From the NCBI GenBank assembly GCA_003151395.1, contig PLXJ01000015.1, forward strand, positions 59,265 to 115,199: a stretch of 55,935 bases of DNA. The letters are read 5' to 3'. This stretch comes from Actinomycetota bacterium. GTDB lineage: Bacteria > Actinomycetota > Actinomycetes > Nanopelagicales > Nanopelagicaceae. A program made the translations under genes and the position numbers. Within the stretch, counting starts at the first letter, position 1; the number at the start of each line of letters is the position of its first letter. A model generated the notes under the pieces. That model was not told where the DNA came from, did not search any database, and saw only the letters and a list, made by a program, of their open reading frames with translations. Positions 23,869-32,955 of this stretch are shown here, in pieces.

Positions 23869-25775
23869 AACCTCGCGGGTTTGCTTTCGCTCCCAAAGTC
23901 GGAATTGTGATCGCTCTTTTGCTCCTTAGCAGCGGCGTCTTTAACGCCGGCGTAGGTTTTGTGCGGAGCGATGTTGCACAGGCAGATGCCACCCCAAGTC
24001 CAACTCCGACGGACTCTTCAACGACTCCGACTCCTTCAGCGACACCGACTCCTTCAGCGACACCGACTCCTTCAGCCACTCCAACTCCAACCGACTCATC
24101 TGCCCTCGGCCCTCCGCGAAAAATTCTTACCGGTTGGATTCCTTACTATTCGATGAAAACCGCTCTCCCAGCGGCAATATTAAATGCCGATTTAATTCCG
24201 GAGGTTTCACCCTTTTGGTTCTCTTTGAAGGATCAGAAAACCATTACTGATTTATATACGCCGGCTAATCCAAGCGTGCCCATGACAGTCCCACTGCAAT
24301 CGATGCAAGCCGCTGGTTTTAAAATTATTCCCACCATAACCGATGGAACTGATGTGAACCCTAAAACGGGTCAAGTATCACAGATGGTTCTTTCGAATTT
24401 AGTGGCGAACCCGACTTCACGAGCAAATGTAGTAAACACCATCCTCAATTTAGTCGTCACAAATAAGTTCGACGGAATTGATCTAGATTTTGAGAACTTT
24501 GCCTTTGTAGACTCTATTTCCACCTGGCCGACTACAGAAATTCGTTGGGTGCAGTTTCTATCTGATTTGTCGACTGCTCTGCATGCTCAGGGAAAGATTC
24601 TCTCAATAACTACTCCTCCGCTCTTTGATCCATCCTCGGGCAAAAAAGGGTATTACGTCTACGCTTGGTCACAAGTGGCGGCAATGATCGATGAATTGCA
24701 TATTATGGCTTACGACTATTCGACTTCATCTCCCGGTCCAATAGGCCCGCTTCAATGGACAACTAACGCTGTTACATATGCTGTTTCTGTCATTCCTGCA
24801 TCAAAAATATTTATAGGAATTCCCGGCTACGGACGGGACTGGGTAACGAAAGTTGTTGGTACCTGTCCCACACTACCTATTAACTACAGTAAAGCTGTCG
24901 CACCCGGTGTAGTGAGCACGTTTGTGATGCACAATGCGGGCACGCTTGCTTCTACCTACGGTGCGACTCCAACTTATAATCAAACTTTTGCCGAATCCTC
25001 TTTTACATATCAAAAAATTTATAACGGGACAACGGCAAGCGGGACGTTAACAACATGTACCGCTTATCGAACCGCCTGGTATCAAGATGCCGCAAGCTTC
25101 ACGGCGAGGGCCAACTTGGTTGCGCAGTACCGGCTCGGTGGACTCTCTGAGTGGACCTTCGGGATGGAAGATCCCACTGCATTTCAGGCGATTCGCGTGG
25201 TAGCTCTAGCAATCTCTCCGGATTCGGTCAGTGCGAAATTGACCGCTGATTCAACCAATATTTCAATCGGAACTCCGACAAATGTGACCGGGACATTCGT
25301 GCTCCCCGACAAAACTCCGGCCGCAGGAATCCCAGTTCATCTCCAGACTCAAAGTGCTGGTGGAGTGTGGACGACCGTTCAGGATGGGGTTACAGGAACG
25401 GATGGAACATACCCGGCGACCCTGCAATTGACTGGAAACACGAATATTCGGATGTATAGCGATGCAACCTGGCAGCGACTTGAAGGTGATACGCCTACGA
25501 TCGCGATCAACGTTTCACGGATACTTTCATGGAGTATTCCTGCCTCGATGAAAGCGGGCATAACCTACCCTGTGGTGGTTCATGTCCTACCGGCAGTGTT
25601 AGGTGTCGCAGTCAATTTAACTAACGGTTCACACGCGGTTACCGATGCAACGGGAACTGCAACTTTTGCCGTTACAAATGACTCACTTGGATTTATTCCA
25701 TTTCGCGTAAACATTGCTCCTGATTCCAATTATGCTGGTGTTCAGTCAAGGCTTGTTACAGTATGGGTGCGATGA
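23865..25775 (+). CDS. Secreted glycoside hydrolase family 18-like protein
   Basis: 636 residues. Signal peptide or anchor (about 10-42, ending VAQADA), a Thr/Pro/Ser linker with six-residue repeats (TPTPSA) to about 82, then a GH18 barrel starting at KILTGWIPYYS. The catalytic signature DGIDLDFE falls at 203-210, with E210 as acid. HIMAYDYSTSSPGPIGP and LGGLSEWTFGMED match other GH18 strands. The last ~180 residues look like two Ig-like beta domains. Resembles cortical/peptidoglycan-type YaaH hydrolases more than true chitinases, so a cell-wall glycan substrate is plausible but unproven. GTG start overlaps the DUF3039 stop. Confidence 0.88.
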   Translation: MKPRGFAFAPKVGIVIALLLLSSGVFNAGVGFVRSDVAQADATPSPTPTDSSTTPTPSATPTPSATPTPSATPTPTDSSALGPPRKILTGWIPYYSMKTALPAAILNADLIPEVSPFWFSLKDQKTITDLYTPANPSVPMTVPLQSMQAAGFKIIPTITDGTDVNPKTGQVSQMVLSNLVANPTSRANVVNTILNLVVTNKFDGIDLDFENFAFVDSISTWPTTEIRWVQFLSDLSTALHAQGKILSITTPPLFDPSSGKKGYYVYAWSQVAAMIDELHIMAYDYSTSSPGPIGPLQWTTNAVTYAVSVIPASKIFIGIPGYGRDWVTKVVGTCPTLPINYSKAVAPGVVSTFVMHNAGTLASTYGATPTYNQTFAESSFTYQKIYNGTTASGTLTTCTAYRTAWYQDAASFTARANLVAQYRLGGLSEWTFGMEDPTAFQAIRVVALAISPDSVSAKLTADSTNISIGTPTNVTGTFVLPDKTPAAGIPVHLQTQSAGGVWTTVQDGVTGTDGTYPATLQLTGNTNIRMYSDATWQRLEGDTPTIAINVSRILSWSIPASMKAGITYPVVVHVLPAVLGVAVNLTNGSHAVTDATGTATFAVTNDSLGFIPFRVNIAPDSNYAGVQSRLVTVWVR

Positions 25776-25796
25776 CAAATCTAGGAGGACGGTCGC

Positions 25797-26087
25797 GTGG
25801 CTACTGACACGATTATTGAATCTGATCTCGATATATCTCAACTGATCGATAAGCCTTGGGTAACGATTGTTTGGGATGATCCAGTAAATTTAATGTCCTA
25901 TGTATCATTTGTATTTATGAAGCTATTTGGATTCACCGCAGAACATGCGGACGAGCTGATGATGCAAGTTCACACTCAGGGTCGAGCAGCTGTAACGACC
26001 GGCTCACGCGAGGAGATGGAGCGAGATGTGCAGCGACTCCACGAGCACGGACTCTGGGCAACTCTGCAACGTGACGATAAGTTTTAG
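25797..26087 (+). CDS. clpS: ATP-dependent Clp protease adaptor ClpS
   Basis: 96 residues. ClpS delivers N-degron substrates to ClpAP/ClpCP. Core [25 protein letters not shown] (N-degron pocket Asp-Asp-x-x-Asn-Leu), then the conserved [17 protein letters not shown] segment and C-terminal [16 protein letters not shown] 25797 with AGGAGG upstream. Next to the DUF2017 gene, the standard actinobacterial pairing. Confidence 0.96.
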   Translation: MATDTIIESDLDISQLIDKPWVTIVWDDPVNLMSYVSFVFMKLFGFTAEHADELMMQVHTQGRAAVTTGSREEMERDVQRLHEHGLWATLQRDDKF

Positions 26088-26096
26088 GAAACCTTA

Positions 26097-26666
26097 ATGT
26101 CAGAATTTTCACGTGACGGAGATATGTACTCACTTGGCCTATCACTTGATGAGGCACACATCCTGATTAATTTAGTCGAACAGTTACTGGAATTACTCGG
26201 CGAAGGGGATTTCAATCACCACTACGATGAGAGCGATCCGCTTGCACAATTGATGGCCCAACTAAAAGCAGCGCCTGAAGAAATTACGGTTCCAGAGGAT
26301 CCGGTACTTTTAAGGTTACTCCCGAGCGCATATGCAGACCCAGAGTCTGCAGCTGATTTTCGCCGTTATACAGAACCAACTCTTCGAGGCAAGAAGAAGC
26401 GAACGCTTGTTCAAGTTCGCTCCGCACTTGAAATTATTGTCGATGCTGATCGCGCCGGCATTATTGAAGATTTAGATAGTGAAACCTGGCTGATGGCGAT
26501 CAACGATTTGCGACTTGCACTTTCTGTCCGACTGGAAGTTACGCCAGATTCATATGACCATTTTGAGACCTTATCGGAGGAGGATCCGCAGAAACCGATT
26601 TTTGCGGTCTATTTTTGGTTGGGCTGGCTTCAATCAAGCCTCCTGAACCTACTTTCCAACGGTTAG
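26097..26666 (+). CDS. DUF2017 protein
   Basis: 189 residues, mostly helical and acidic, with LDEAHILINLVEQLLELL near the N terminus and DPVLLRLLPSAYADPESAADFRRYTEPTLRGKKK in the middle, which identify DUF2017. The family is almost always beside clpS in actinobacteria, suggesting a shared role in proteolysis; the function is unknown. Nine bases after clpS. Confidence 0.92.
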   Translation: MSEFSRDGDMYSLGLSLDEAHILINLVEQLLELLGEGDFNHHYDESDPLAQLMAQLKAAPEEITVPEDPVLLRLLPSAYADPESAADFRRYTEPTLRGKKKRTLVQVRSALEIIVDADRAGIIEDLDSETWLMAINDLRLALSVRLEVTPDSYDHFETLSEEDPQKPIFAVYFWLGWLQSSLLNLLSNG

Positions 26667-26669
26667 ACT
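26664..26669 (+). promoter_or_regulatory. -10 box of a possible leaderless murI promoter
   Basis: TAGACT, six bases, then GTG 26676. The box includes the DUF2017 stop codon TAG, so murI could have its own promoter inside the cluster. Confidence 0.4.
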
Positions 26670-26675
26670 GACCGC

Positions 26676-27476
26676 GTGTTTGCGCCCACTTCCATTTCGC
26701 CCATTGGGATTTTTGACTCTGGATTAGGAGGATTGACAGTCGCGCGCGCGATTATCGATCAATTACCGGGCGAATCAATTATTTATGTGGGTGATAATGC
26801 CCGTGGACCTTATGGACCTAGACCCTTGGCAGAAGTTCGTTCTTTTGCGTTAGAAATCATGGATAAATTGGTAGCGGAAGGTGTGAAGGCGATAGTTATT
26901 GCCTGCAATACTGCGAGTTCAGCCACTTTGCGCGATGCCAGAGAACGTTACGAAATCCCGGTCTTGGAAGTGATCCAACCAGCTGCGCGTCGTGCCGTTT
27001 CAGCAACACGCTCTGGTCGGGTAGGCGTCATCGGAACCATCGCGACAATTGATTCTGGCGCGTATTTGGATTCTTTCGCAGCGGCACCGCAGTTATCGAT
27101 AACTTCTGTTGCATGCCCAGAATTTGTGGATTTTGTTGAGCGGGGGGAAACCTCTGGACCCGCTATCACTAAGATCGCGCGAGAATATTTACAACCACTT
27201 ATTGAGGCAGATGTAGATACTTTGGTGCTGGGTTGTACTCACTATCCCTTGCTCACCGGCGTTATTTCATATGTTATGGGTGATGGGGTCACCCTGGTTT
27301 CCAGCGCTGAAGAGACCGCAAAGGATTTATACCGCACTCTTGTTGAAAAGGATTTACTCAATACCTCAGGGGAACCAACTTACAAATTTATTGCTACAGG
27401 TGATACTGACTCATTTAGCAAACTGGCGCGTCGATTCTTAGGTCCGGAAGTAAAAAGCGTCGAAGGGGAAATATAA
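26676..27476 (+). CDS. murI: Glutamate racemase
   Basis: 266 residues. Makes D-glutamate for peptidoglycan. The two catalytic Cys are in [12 protein letters not shown] and LGCTHYPLL, with [10 protein letters not shown] and [10 protein letters not shown] at the N terminus. GTG start; stop TAA directly abuts the next start. Part of the clpS-DUF2017-murI-rph-rdgB cluster. Confidence 0.97.
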   Translation: MFAPTSISPIGIFDSGLGGLTVARAIIDQLPGESIIYVGDNARGPYGPRPLAEVRSFALEIMDKLVAEGVKAIVIACNTASSATLRDARERYEIPVLEVIQPAARRAVSATRSGRVGVIGTIATIDSGAYLDSFAAAPQLSITSVACPEFVDFVERGETSGPAITKIAREYLQPLIEADVDTLVLGCTHYPLLTGVISYVMGDGVTLVSSAEETAKDLYRTLVEKDLLNTSGEPTYKFIATGDTDSFSKLARRFLGPEVKSVEGEI

Positions 27477-28202
27477 GTGAGTTCACGTATCGATGGTCGC
27501 GGAGCGGATGAACTTCGTCCGATCTCCTTTACTCGCAACTGGTTAAAGAATGCTGAAGGATCAGTCCTAGTTGAGTTTGGCAATACTCGGGTGCTTTGCG
27601 TCGCTTCTTTCACGCCAGGAGTTCCACGCTGGCTAACCGGCAAGGGACAGGGTTGGGTCACCAGCGAGTATGCGATGCTTCCACGGGCCACACACACCCG
27701 TTCAGATCGTGAAAGTGTAAAAGGCAAACTTGGTGGTCGAACTCAAGAAATTTCGCGACTTGTTGGGCGCTCACTCCGAGCCGTTGTTGATACCCATGCA
27801 CTTGGCGAGAACACCATTGTTATCGACTGCGACGTACTTCAGGCAGATGGTGGTACTCGAACCGCTGCAATCACAGGAGCGTATGTCGCACTGGCTGATG
27901 CAATTACTTGGGCAAAAGGTAAGGGGCACATCATTGGAGATCGCCAACCCCTTCGCCAATCGGTATCGGCAGTCAGCGTTGGAATCATCAAAGGGGTTCC
28001 GATGCTCGACCTCTGTTACGAAGAGGATGTGGATGCAGATACCGATATGAATATCGTCTGCACGGGTGATGGCAACTTTGTAGAGGTTCAAGGAACCGCT
28101 GAAGGTGTCCCTTTTGATCGCGCACTTTTAAACCAACTACTTGATCTAGGAGTCGCTGGGTGCGCCGAACTCGCTCGGCTTCAAGTCGCTGCGCTTGCTT
28201 GA
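27477..28202 (+). CDS. rph: Ribonuclease PH
   Basis: 241 residues. Phosphorolytic 3'-5' exoribonuclease that trims tRNA 3' ends. Motifs: [28 protein letters not shown] (phosphate and oligomer contacts) and [19 protein letters not shown] (catalytic Asp region). GTG 27477 abuts the murI stop. Followed three bases later by rdgB. Confidence 0.97.
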   Translation: MSSRIDGRGADELRPISFTRNWLKNAEGSVLVEFGNTRVLCVASFTPGVPRWLTGKGQGWVTSEYAMLPRATHTRSDRESVKGKLGGRTQEISRLVGRSLRAVVDTHALGENTIVIDCDVLQADGGTRTAAITGAYVALADAITWAKGKGHIIGDRQPLRQSVSAVSVGIIKGVPMLDLCYEEDVDADTDMNIVCTGDGNFVEVQGTAEGVPFDRALLNQLLDLGVAGCAELARLQVAALA

Positions 28203-28205
28203 TTT

Positions 28206-28835
28206 ATGACCCAACAGAAGGTAGTTCTTGCCACCAGAAACTTGGGCAAGGTGGCGGAGTTCGAGCGGATGTTACAAGCAGCTGAGGTGAAAATTCAGGT
28301 ACTTGGGCTACGAGACTACCCCGAGATGCCCGATGTCCTGGAGACTGGAACGACTTTTGCGGAGAATGCCTTGCTCAAGGCCGAGCAGATTTCGGCATTC
28401 ACCGGACTTCCTGCGCTCGCTGACGACAGCGGACTATGTGTTGATGCTTTAGCTGGCTCACCTGGAATTTTTTCAGCCAGATGGGCGGGTTCCCACGGTG
28501 ATGATCAGGCCAATCTGGAGAAAGTGCTCCGCGAAATCAATGAATTGGATGACCCCTCCCTGGAGGCTCACTTCACCTGTGCCGTCGCCTTAGTCGTACC
28601 AAATGAGAACGGTTCTGGTAATCAAGTGGTACTTCGAGAGGGGAAGATCTACGGCAGTCTTGTCATGGGGCCAAGGGGATCGAATGGATTTGGCTACGAC
28701 CCGATATTTCAGCCACATGGATATATGCAAACTACAGCCGAACTTCCGGCAGAGATCAAGGACCAAATTAGTCACCGAGGTCAGGCGCTCGCAAAAATTC
28801 TTCCCGAATTGACTCGACTCTTGGTGCGCCAATAA
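28206..28835 (+). CDS. rdgB: XTP/dITP diphosphatase (RdgB/HAM1)
   Basis: 209 residues. Removes non-canonical purine nucleoside triphosphates. Motifs: ATRNLGKVAEF, ALADDSGLCVDAL, SPGIFSARWAG, GPRGSNGFGYDPIFQP and SHRGQALAK. Last gene of the cluster. A weak hairpin (TAGCC-CGC-GGCTA) with a partly T-rich tail lies about 11 bases downstream. Confidence 0.96.
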   Translation: MTQQKVVLATRNLGKVAEFERMLQAAEVKIQVLGLRDYPEMPDVLETGTTFAENALLKAEQISAFTGLPALADDSGLCVDALAGSPGIFSARWAGSHGDDQANLEKVLREINELDDPSLEAHFTCAVALVVPNENGSGNQVVLREGKIYGSLVMGPRGSNGFGYDPIFQPHGYMQTTAELPAEIKDQISHRGQALAKILPELTRLLVRQ

Positions 28836-28947
28836 AGAGAATATTAGCCCGCGGCTATTCTGTTGTTTAATTTAACTAAGGTACGATTTTGGTATTAGTA
28901 ACCCCATTTGATCAGAGACAAGATCACATCCAACCGAGGAGTCAACC

Positions 28948-29934
28948 GTGGCAGTCAAGAAGACCGCGAAAAAGTCAGCCGCTAAGAAGGCCCCTGCGAA
29001 GAAGGTTGCTGCAAAGAAGAGCGTGGCTAAGAAAGTTGCCGCGAAGAAGACCGTTGCTAAGAAATCGGTCGTCAAGAAAGTTGCCGCTAAGAAAGCGGTT
29101 GCCAAAACGGTCGTTGCTAAGAAGGCACCTGTAAAGAAAGTCGTTGCTAAGAAGGCACCTGTAAAGAAAGCCGCTGCCAAGAAAGCCGTTGCTAAGAAGG
29201 CACCTGTAAAGAAAGCCGTTGCTAAGAAAGCCGTAGCGAAGAAGGCGGCAGCGAAGAAGGCGGCAGCGAAGAAGGCGGCAGCGAAGAAGGCCTCGTCCCG
29301 TTTTATTATCCCGCCAGTACCAACAATGACTTTCTCGACAATCGATACCTCTCCGGTTATTTCAATTGATTCAAGCCCAAAGCCGACCTCTTTAATTTCG
29401 ACGCCTACTCCAGCCGCCCCTAAAACTCCGGCTGAACGTCCAAAGTCCTCTTCTCGGGTTGTACTTTGGGTAGTTATAGGCGTGGTATTGATCGCAATAT
29501 TGGTTGTTGCCCGCAATCACAATTCAACGACAACTCCCCAAACCTCACCGACGCCTACCGTTTCAGCGACACCTACTGATACCTCCTCGCCTACTCCCGC
29601 GACTTCACCGACCGCGGCTGCAACTCCAACGGCGTCTACCGCGGCTGCAGCGGATCTCGCACCAGTTGGAATTGTCGCTCACTACACACCAACGGGTGCG
29701 GCAATTTTCTGGTATCCGGCAACTGGAGCTGGCGCAATAGCCACCTTTAATGTCGAAGCGTCATCGAGTGGTGGAGCGTTTAAATTAATAGCAACCGTTC
29801 CTGCAACTCAACTTTCACTCAACGTAACCGCGACGGATACCAATGGTTGGACATCTTTTAAAATTTCTGCTGTTTATACAGATGGGGTAACTGTTGCAGG
29901 GAAAGTCTTTGGACTACCCGGCCAATACGCCTAA
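28948..29934 (+). CDS. Histone H1-like lysine-rich protein with membrane helix and outer domain
   Basis: 328 residues. Residues 1-115 are a long run of AAKK/APVKK/AVAKK units like histone H1 tails and the C-terminal tail of mycobacterial HupB. Residues 116-170 are a polar linker. One membrane helix follows (about 171-188, VVLWVVIGVVLIAILVVA), then a Thr/Pro/Ser linker (to about 235) and a C-terminal beta domain resembling fibronectin type III. The positive-inside rule puts the lysine tail in the cytoplasm, where it could bind DNA or RNA, and the beta domain outside. GTG start with GAGGAG upstream. Stands alone. The membrane-DNA tether role is inference. Confidence 0.85.
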   Translation: MAVKKTAKKSAAKKAPAKKVAAKKSVAKKVAAKKTVAKKSVVKKVAAKKAVAKTVVAKKAPVKKVVAKKAPVKKAAAKKAVAKKAPVKKAVAKKAVAKKAAAKKAAAKKAAAKKASSRFIIPPVPTMTFSTIDTSPVISIDSSPKPTSLISTPTPAAPKTPAERPKSSSRVVLWVVIGVVLIAILVVARNHNSTTTPQTSPTPTVSATPTDTSSPTPATSPTAAATPTASTAAAADLAPVGIVAHYTPTGAAIFWYPATGAGAIATFNVEASSSGGAFKLIATVPATQLSLNVTATDTNGWTSFKISAVYTDGVTVAGKVFGLPGQYA

Positions 29935-29951
29935 TAAGAATCAGACGAGGA

Positions 29952-31721
29952 CTATTTCAAGGCTTCTAATATTCCGTTAACGTAGACATCGCCGCCGGCG
30001 TCGTCGAGGTGAACCCCATCAGGGGCGAAATATTCAGGGTGATTGCTGGACAGGGTTGCCCAATCGACTAATCGCGCTTGCGGGTAGTCAGCAATGACCT
30101 TGCGAATTATGCGATTATTGTCGTCCCGCCAACTTCGAGGTACGGCAGTATCTACAACAATTATTTTAGGCTGGTTTTTAAGCAATTCGAAAAGTGTTCG
30201 AACATCACTTTCAGTGAGGTGATTATTGTTTCCCAGGTCAAAGATCACCGTTGAATTTTCTAAACCGACTCGGTCACTCTGGACGACTTGAATTAATTCG
30301 CCTATCTGGCGGCCGACGCGGGCATTGATTCGCGCAATCTGGTAGTGGCTCGCCAATTTCGCCCGAATTCCTAAAATTACTGAATCTCCCGTTACCCAGA
30401 GCCCTAGATTACCTGTAGGGGTTACTGGCGTAGCAGACTCATCCGGAGCAGGGGTTTGTTTAATACTAGAAATAATTGTGGATTCAACAGATTTTGTATG
30501 TCTATCCTCCATTACAGCAGCCCATGACGCACCTACCGTAGTTGAAGTGATTCCAACGATTGCAAGCAGGATCCACATTTTTTCCGTCCTGCGAATTCTT
30601 GAAGTACGGTATTTCATACCGCGTAACCAATTACTTAGGAGTCCGCGACGAACCGGAATTTCAATCCATCGAAATGAAATATCCGCGAGAGCTAGGACAA
30701 CGAGAATTCTGGCGCAGTTAATAGCCCAACTTGCTCCAGCCAAATCCACATTTGGTCGGGTAACCTGGAAAATTACCCAGTGCCAAAGGTATATGCCATA
30801 CGAACGTGCGCCAATCCACATCAATGGTTTGCTACTTAATAGCGGTGAGAAACGCGAGGCTGGATGAACCAGTGAGGTGATGATTGCGCAACCAAAGAGT
30901 GCTGCCAGCGGAAATGCAATCCGGTACAGGGATGGGTTGTTTTCGTCAATGAAGAAGAAGGTGCTTAATATTCCAAGTAGGCCAACGACACCGATTCCAT
31001 CAACAAAATCTTGCGCACGTTGTGAGATATCTTTTTTAAGATTTGCCGGTACCCAACTGACGGCAAGCGCCGCACCAAGAAAAAGCCCCAAACTGTGCGT
31101 ATCCGTTCCAAAGTAAATATGACTTATCCGACTTGTTTGAGTCGAGTCCACCTTGAGTGAGTAAATGAAAAGTGCCAAACCGGAGGTGCATGCAATTGCG
31201 AGAGAAGCCTTCGCGACGCTCTTTTTCCCTAAGTATCGCAATATTGCAAGGAGAATTAAAGGCCAGAAAAGATAGAACTGCATCTCCACAGCAAGGGACC
31301 ACGTATGTTGTAACAAAGGTGGGCGACCAACAGCCTGAAAGTAGTCTTGGTGAGCAGCAACGAGATGCCAGTTTTCACTTCCAGTTAATACATAAGGGAG
31401 ATCATTTAAAAATCGATGAATCCCATCGGGCTTCCAGAGGGCAATAATGAGCGTCGTTCCAGCCAGCATAAATAATAAGGGCGGGGCGAGGCGTCGCAAT
31501 CGTGCCGCGTAAAACTCTCGTAAATCAAGGGCGCTTTTGATCATAATTGAATCGAGAAGCAACCGTGTAATGACATAGCCACTTATAACAAAGAACAGGT
31601 CAACACCTAAGAATCCGCCAGGTATCCAGGGGAGTCCCAAGTGATAAAGAATGACGGCCGTCACTGCTATCGCCCGAAGGCCATCAATAGGGGCGATATG
31701 TCGAGAGGGTTTTACCTTCAT
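29952..31721 (-). CDS. Acyltransferase 3 with C-terminal SGNH domain
   Basis: 589 residues. An N-terminal acyltransferase-3 membrane domain of about ten helices (IDGLRAIAVTAVILYHLG, GVDLFFVISGYVITRLL, FYAARLRRLAPPLLF, HTWSLAVEMQFYLFWP) is joined to an extracytoplasmic SGNH-hydrolase-like domain (LWVTGDSVILGIRAKL, DLGNNNH, DGVHLDDAGGDVYV with the Asp-x2-His dyad). This is the OafA/OatA architecture, which O-acetylates cell-surface glycans such as peptidoglycan or exopolysaccharide; the exact acceptor is unknown. Start overlaps the stop of the upstream coiled-coil gene by one base. Confidence 0.92.
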   Translation of the reverse strand: MKVKPSRHIAPIDGLRAIAVTAVILYHLGLPWIPGGFLGVDLFFVISGYVITRLLLDSIMIKSALDLREFYAARLRRLAPPLLFMLAGTTLIIALWKPDGIHRFLNDLPYVLTGSENWHLVAAHQDYFQAVGRPPLLQHTWSLAVEMQFYLFWPLILLAILRYLGKKSVAKASLAIACTSGLALFIYSLKVDSTQTSRISHIYFGTDTHSLGLFLGAALAVSWVPANLKKDISQRAQDFVDGIGVVGLLGILSTFFFIDENNPSLYRIAFPLAALFGCAIITSLVHPASRFSPLLSSKPLMWIGARSYGIYLWHWVIFQVTRPNVDLAGASWAINCARILVVLALADISFRWIEIPVRRGLLSNWLRGMKYRTSRIRRTEKMWILLAIVGITSTTVGASWAAVMEDRHTKSVESTIISSIKQTPAPDESATPVTPTGNLGLWVTGDSVILGIRAKLASHYQIARINARVGRQIGELIQVVQSDRVGLENSTVIFDLGNNNHLTESDVRTLFELLKNQPKIIVVDTAVPRSWRDDNNRIIRKVIADYPQARLVDWATLSSNHPEYFAPDGVHLDDAGGDVYVNGILEALK

Positions 31722-32644
31722 TACTTACGCTTTGGTTTATTCCCTACGCTCTTGCGAGTAGTAGTTGTTCGGCTACTAGCTGTTCGGCCAGAGGATGTTC
31801 GGCCAGAGGAAACTTTTCTGGTGCGCTTCTGTGCTGCCGCCGGTTGTGCTTGCGGGCGAGTGAACTCCTTCTCCTTCGGGTGGTGCTCGCCATCTAGCGC
31901 GTCCTCGATATCTACGCCAAGTGCAGCGAGCCGTTCAAATGCTGAGGTTACCTTTGTTTTGGTTTGGCGAATCGCATCTTCTGCAGAAGTGAGCGCTTGT
32001 AGATGTAATTTTTGTAACCGCTCAGATTCTGTAACAGCTCCGCTCAACCAATTCTTGAAGTTAGCAATCTCCGAAATGGCCTCCGCCTTCGCCCGCTCTG
32101 CTTCGCGGCGAGCAGCTGAAGTGATGGTGGATGCTTCGCGATTCTTGGAATCTATTAATTGCTGCGCCGCTTGCGAAGCGTTATCTATAGCTTCTTTTGC
32201 TTCGCGTTCGGCAGCTTCGATAAATTTACGACCACGACCTTCAGCGCTCTGCAAGACCGAGTGAGCTTTGCTTTCTGCCGTTTCTGTTAGTTGTTTGGCA
32301 GCCCGCCCCGCTTCATTGAGCGCGCTCTTAGCCGTTGCTACGGCGCGTGCCTCGCGGGCTTGCGCGGTTTTGATAAGAGTCATCGCCGTCTCTGTGGCGA
32401 GAATTTCGAACTCTTCGCGAGTAAGACCCGTAATGTCTCGACGAGCGCGTAGATCCGCAAGTTCAGTTTCAAGTTCGCGAATTCGATCGAAGGTATTGCT
32501 TGATGTGGTGGCGGAAGATGCCGAGGACTTAGATGAAGTAGAAGCCTTACCGGGCTGAGTCGGGGTCGAACTGGTTGACCCTGACGAAGATGCGTCTTCT
32601 TCTTCTTTGAAGCCTAACCATGAGAGAAAATTCTTCTCGGCCAT
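31721..32644 (-). CDS. Coiled-coil protein with basic C-terminal tail, unknown function
   Basis: 307 residues. Short N-terminal hydrophobic-aromatic motif (NFLSWLGFKEEED), a Ser/Thr-rich linker (to about 52), then about 180 residues of alanine/glutamate-rich helix with coiled-coil character (RIRELETELADLRARR through SAFERLAALGVDIEDAL), and a Lys/Arg/Ser/Thr tail. The layout recalls DivIVA/Wag31-type scaffolds, but I see no clear DivIVA N-terminal domain. It is translationally coupled to the O-acyltransferase, so an envelope-organising role is a fair guess. GGAGGG ribosome binding site upstream. Confidence 0.7.
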   Translation of the reverse strand: MAEKNFLSWLGFKEEEDASSSGSTSSTPTQPGKASTSSKSSASSATTSSNTFDRIRELETELADLRARRDITGLTREEFEILATETAMTLIKTAQAREARAVATAKSALNEAGRAAKQLTETAESKAHSVLQSAEGRGRKFIEAAEREAKEAIDNASQAAQQLIDSKNREASTITSAARREAERAKAEAISEIANFKNWLSGAVTESERLQKLHLQALTSAEDAIRQTKTKVTSAFERLAALGVDIEDALDGEHHPKEKEFTRPQAQPAAAQKRTRKVSSGRTSSGRTASSRTTTTRKSVGNKPKRK

Positions 32645-32771
32645 CCAGGGGTCCCTCCGTAGTTAAATTCCGAACGATTAATTCTGACGTTCACTCCATT
32701 TAATCTTTGCCAAAAATAGTGCGACAGTAAAGGGGGTAGAAAGGCGCTGTAAGAGAGCCCTGCAAAATCCC

Positions 32772-32866
32772 TGCAAAATCCCTGGTGCGGGAGGCGGGAC
32801 TTGAACCCGCACGTCCGAAGACACAGGTTCCTAAGACCTGCGTGTCTGCCATTTCACCACTCCCGC
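32772..32866 (-). tRNA. tRNA-Leu, anticodon TAG
   Basis: Reverse complement of 32772-32866. Acceptor GCGGGAG pairs with CTCCCGC, followed by A and an encoded CCA. Anticodon stem CAGGT/ACCTG encloses CTTAGGA, anticodon TAG at 32831-32833. A long variable arm (TGTCTTCGGACG region) and T arm GCGGGTTCAAGTCCCGC confirm a class II leucine tRNA. Ninety-five bases including CCA. Confidence 0.95.
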
Positions 32867-32912
32867 TGGAGGGTAGATAAGCGGTAAGGGTACGGGTAGG
32901 TTAGGCCAAGAG

Positions 32913-32926
32913 CCAAACGCGTTTGG
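32913..32926 (+). promoter_or_regulatory. Palindromic operator candidate upstream of xylA
   Basis: CCAAACGCGTTTGG is a perfect 14-base palindrome with a central CG, the style of LacI-family sites, ending 29 bases before the xylA start. A 10/14 related sequence lies upstream of the xylose-type ABC operon at 37478-37491. Confidence 0.55.
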
Positions 32927-32955
32927 GCTGCATACGACACTGAAGGAGTACGAGG

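Noticed and set aside
23744-24079. Minus-strand frame with GVGVAEGV repeats
   Set aside because: Complement of the Thr/Pro/Ser linker codons in the GH18-like gene.
28872-29516. 214-codon minus-strand frame rich in FFAAAF/FLATAF
   Set aside because: It is the complement of the lysine-codon repeat in the H1-like gene; such shadows arise automatically from AAG/GCC repeats.
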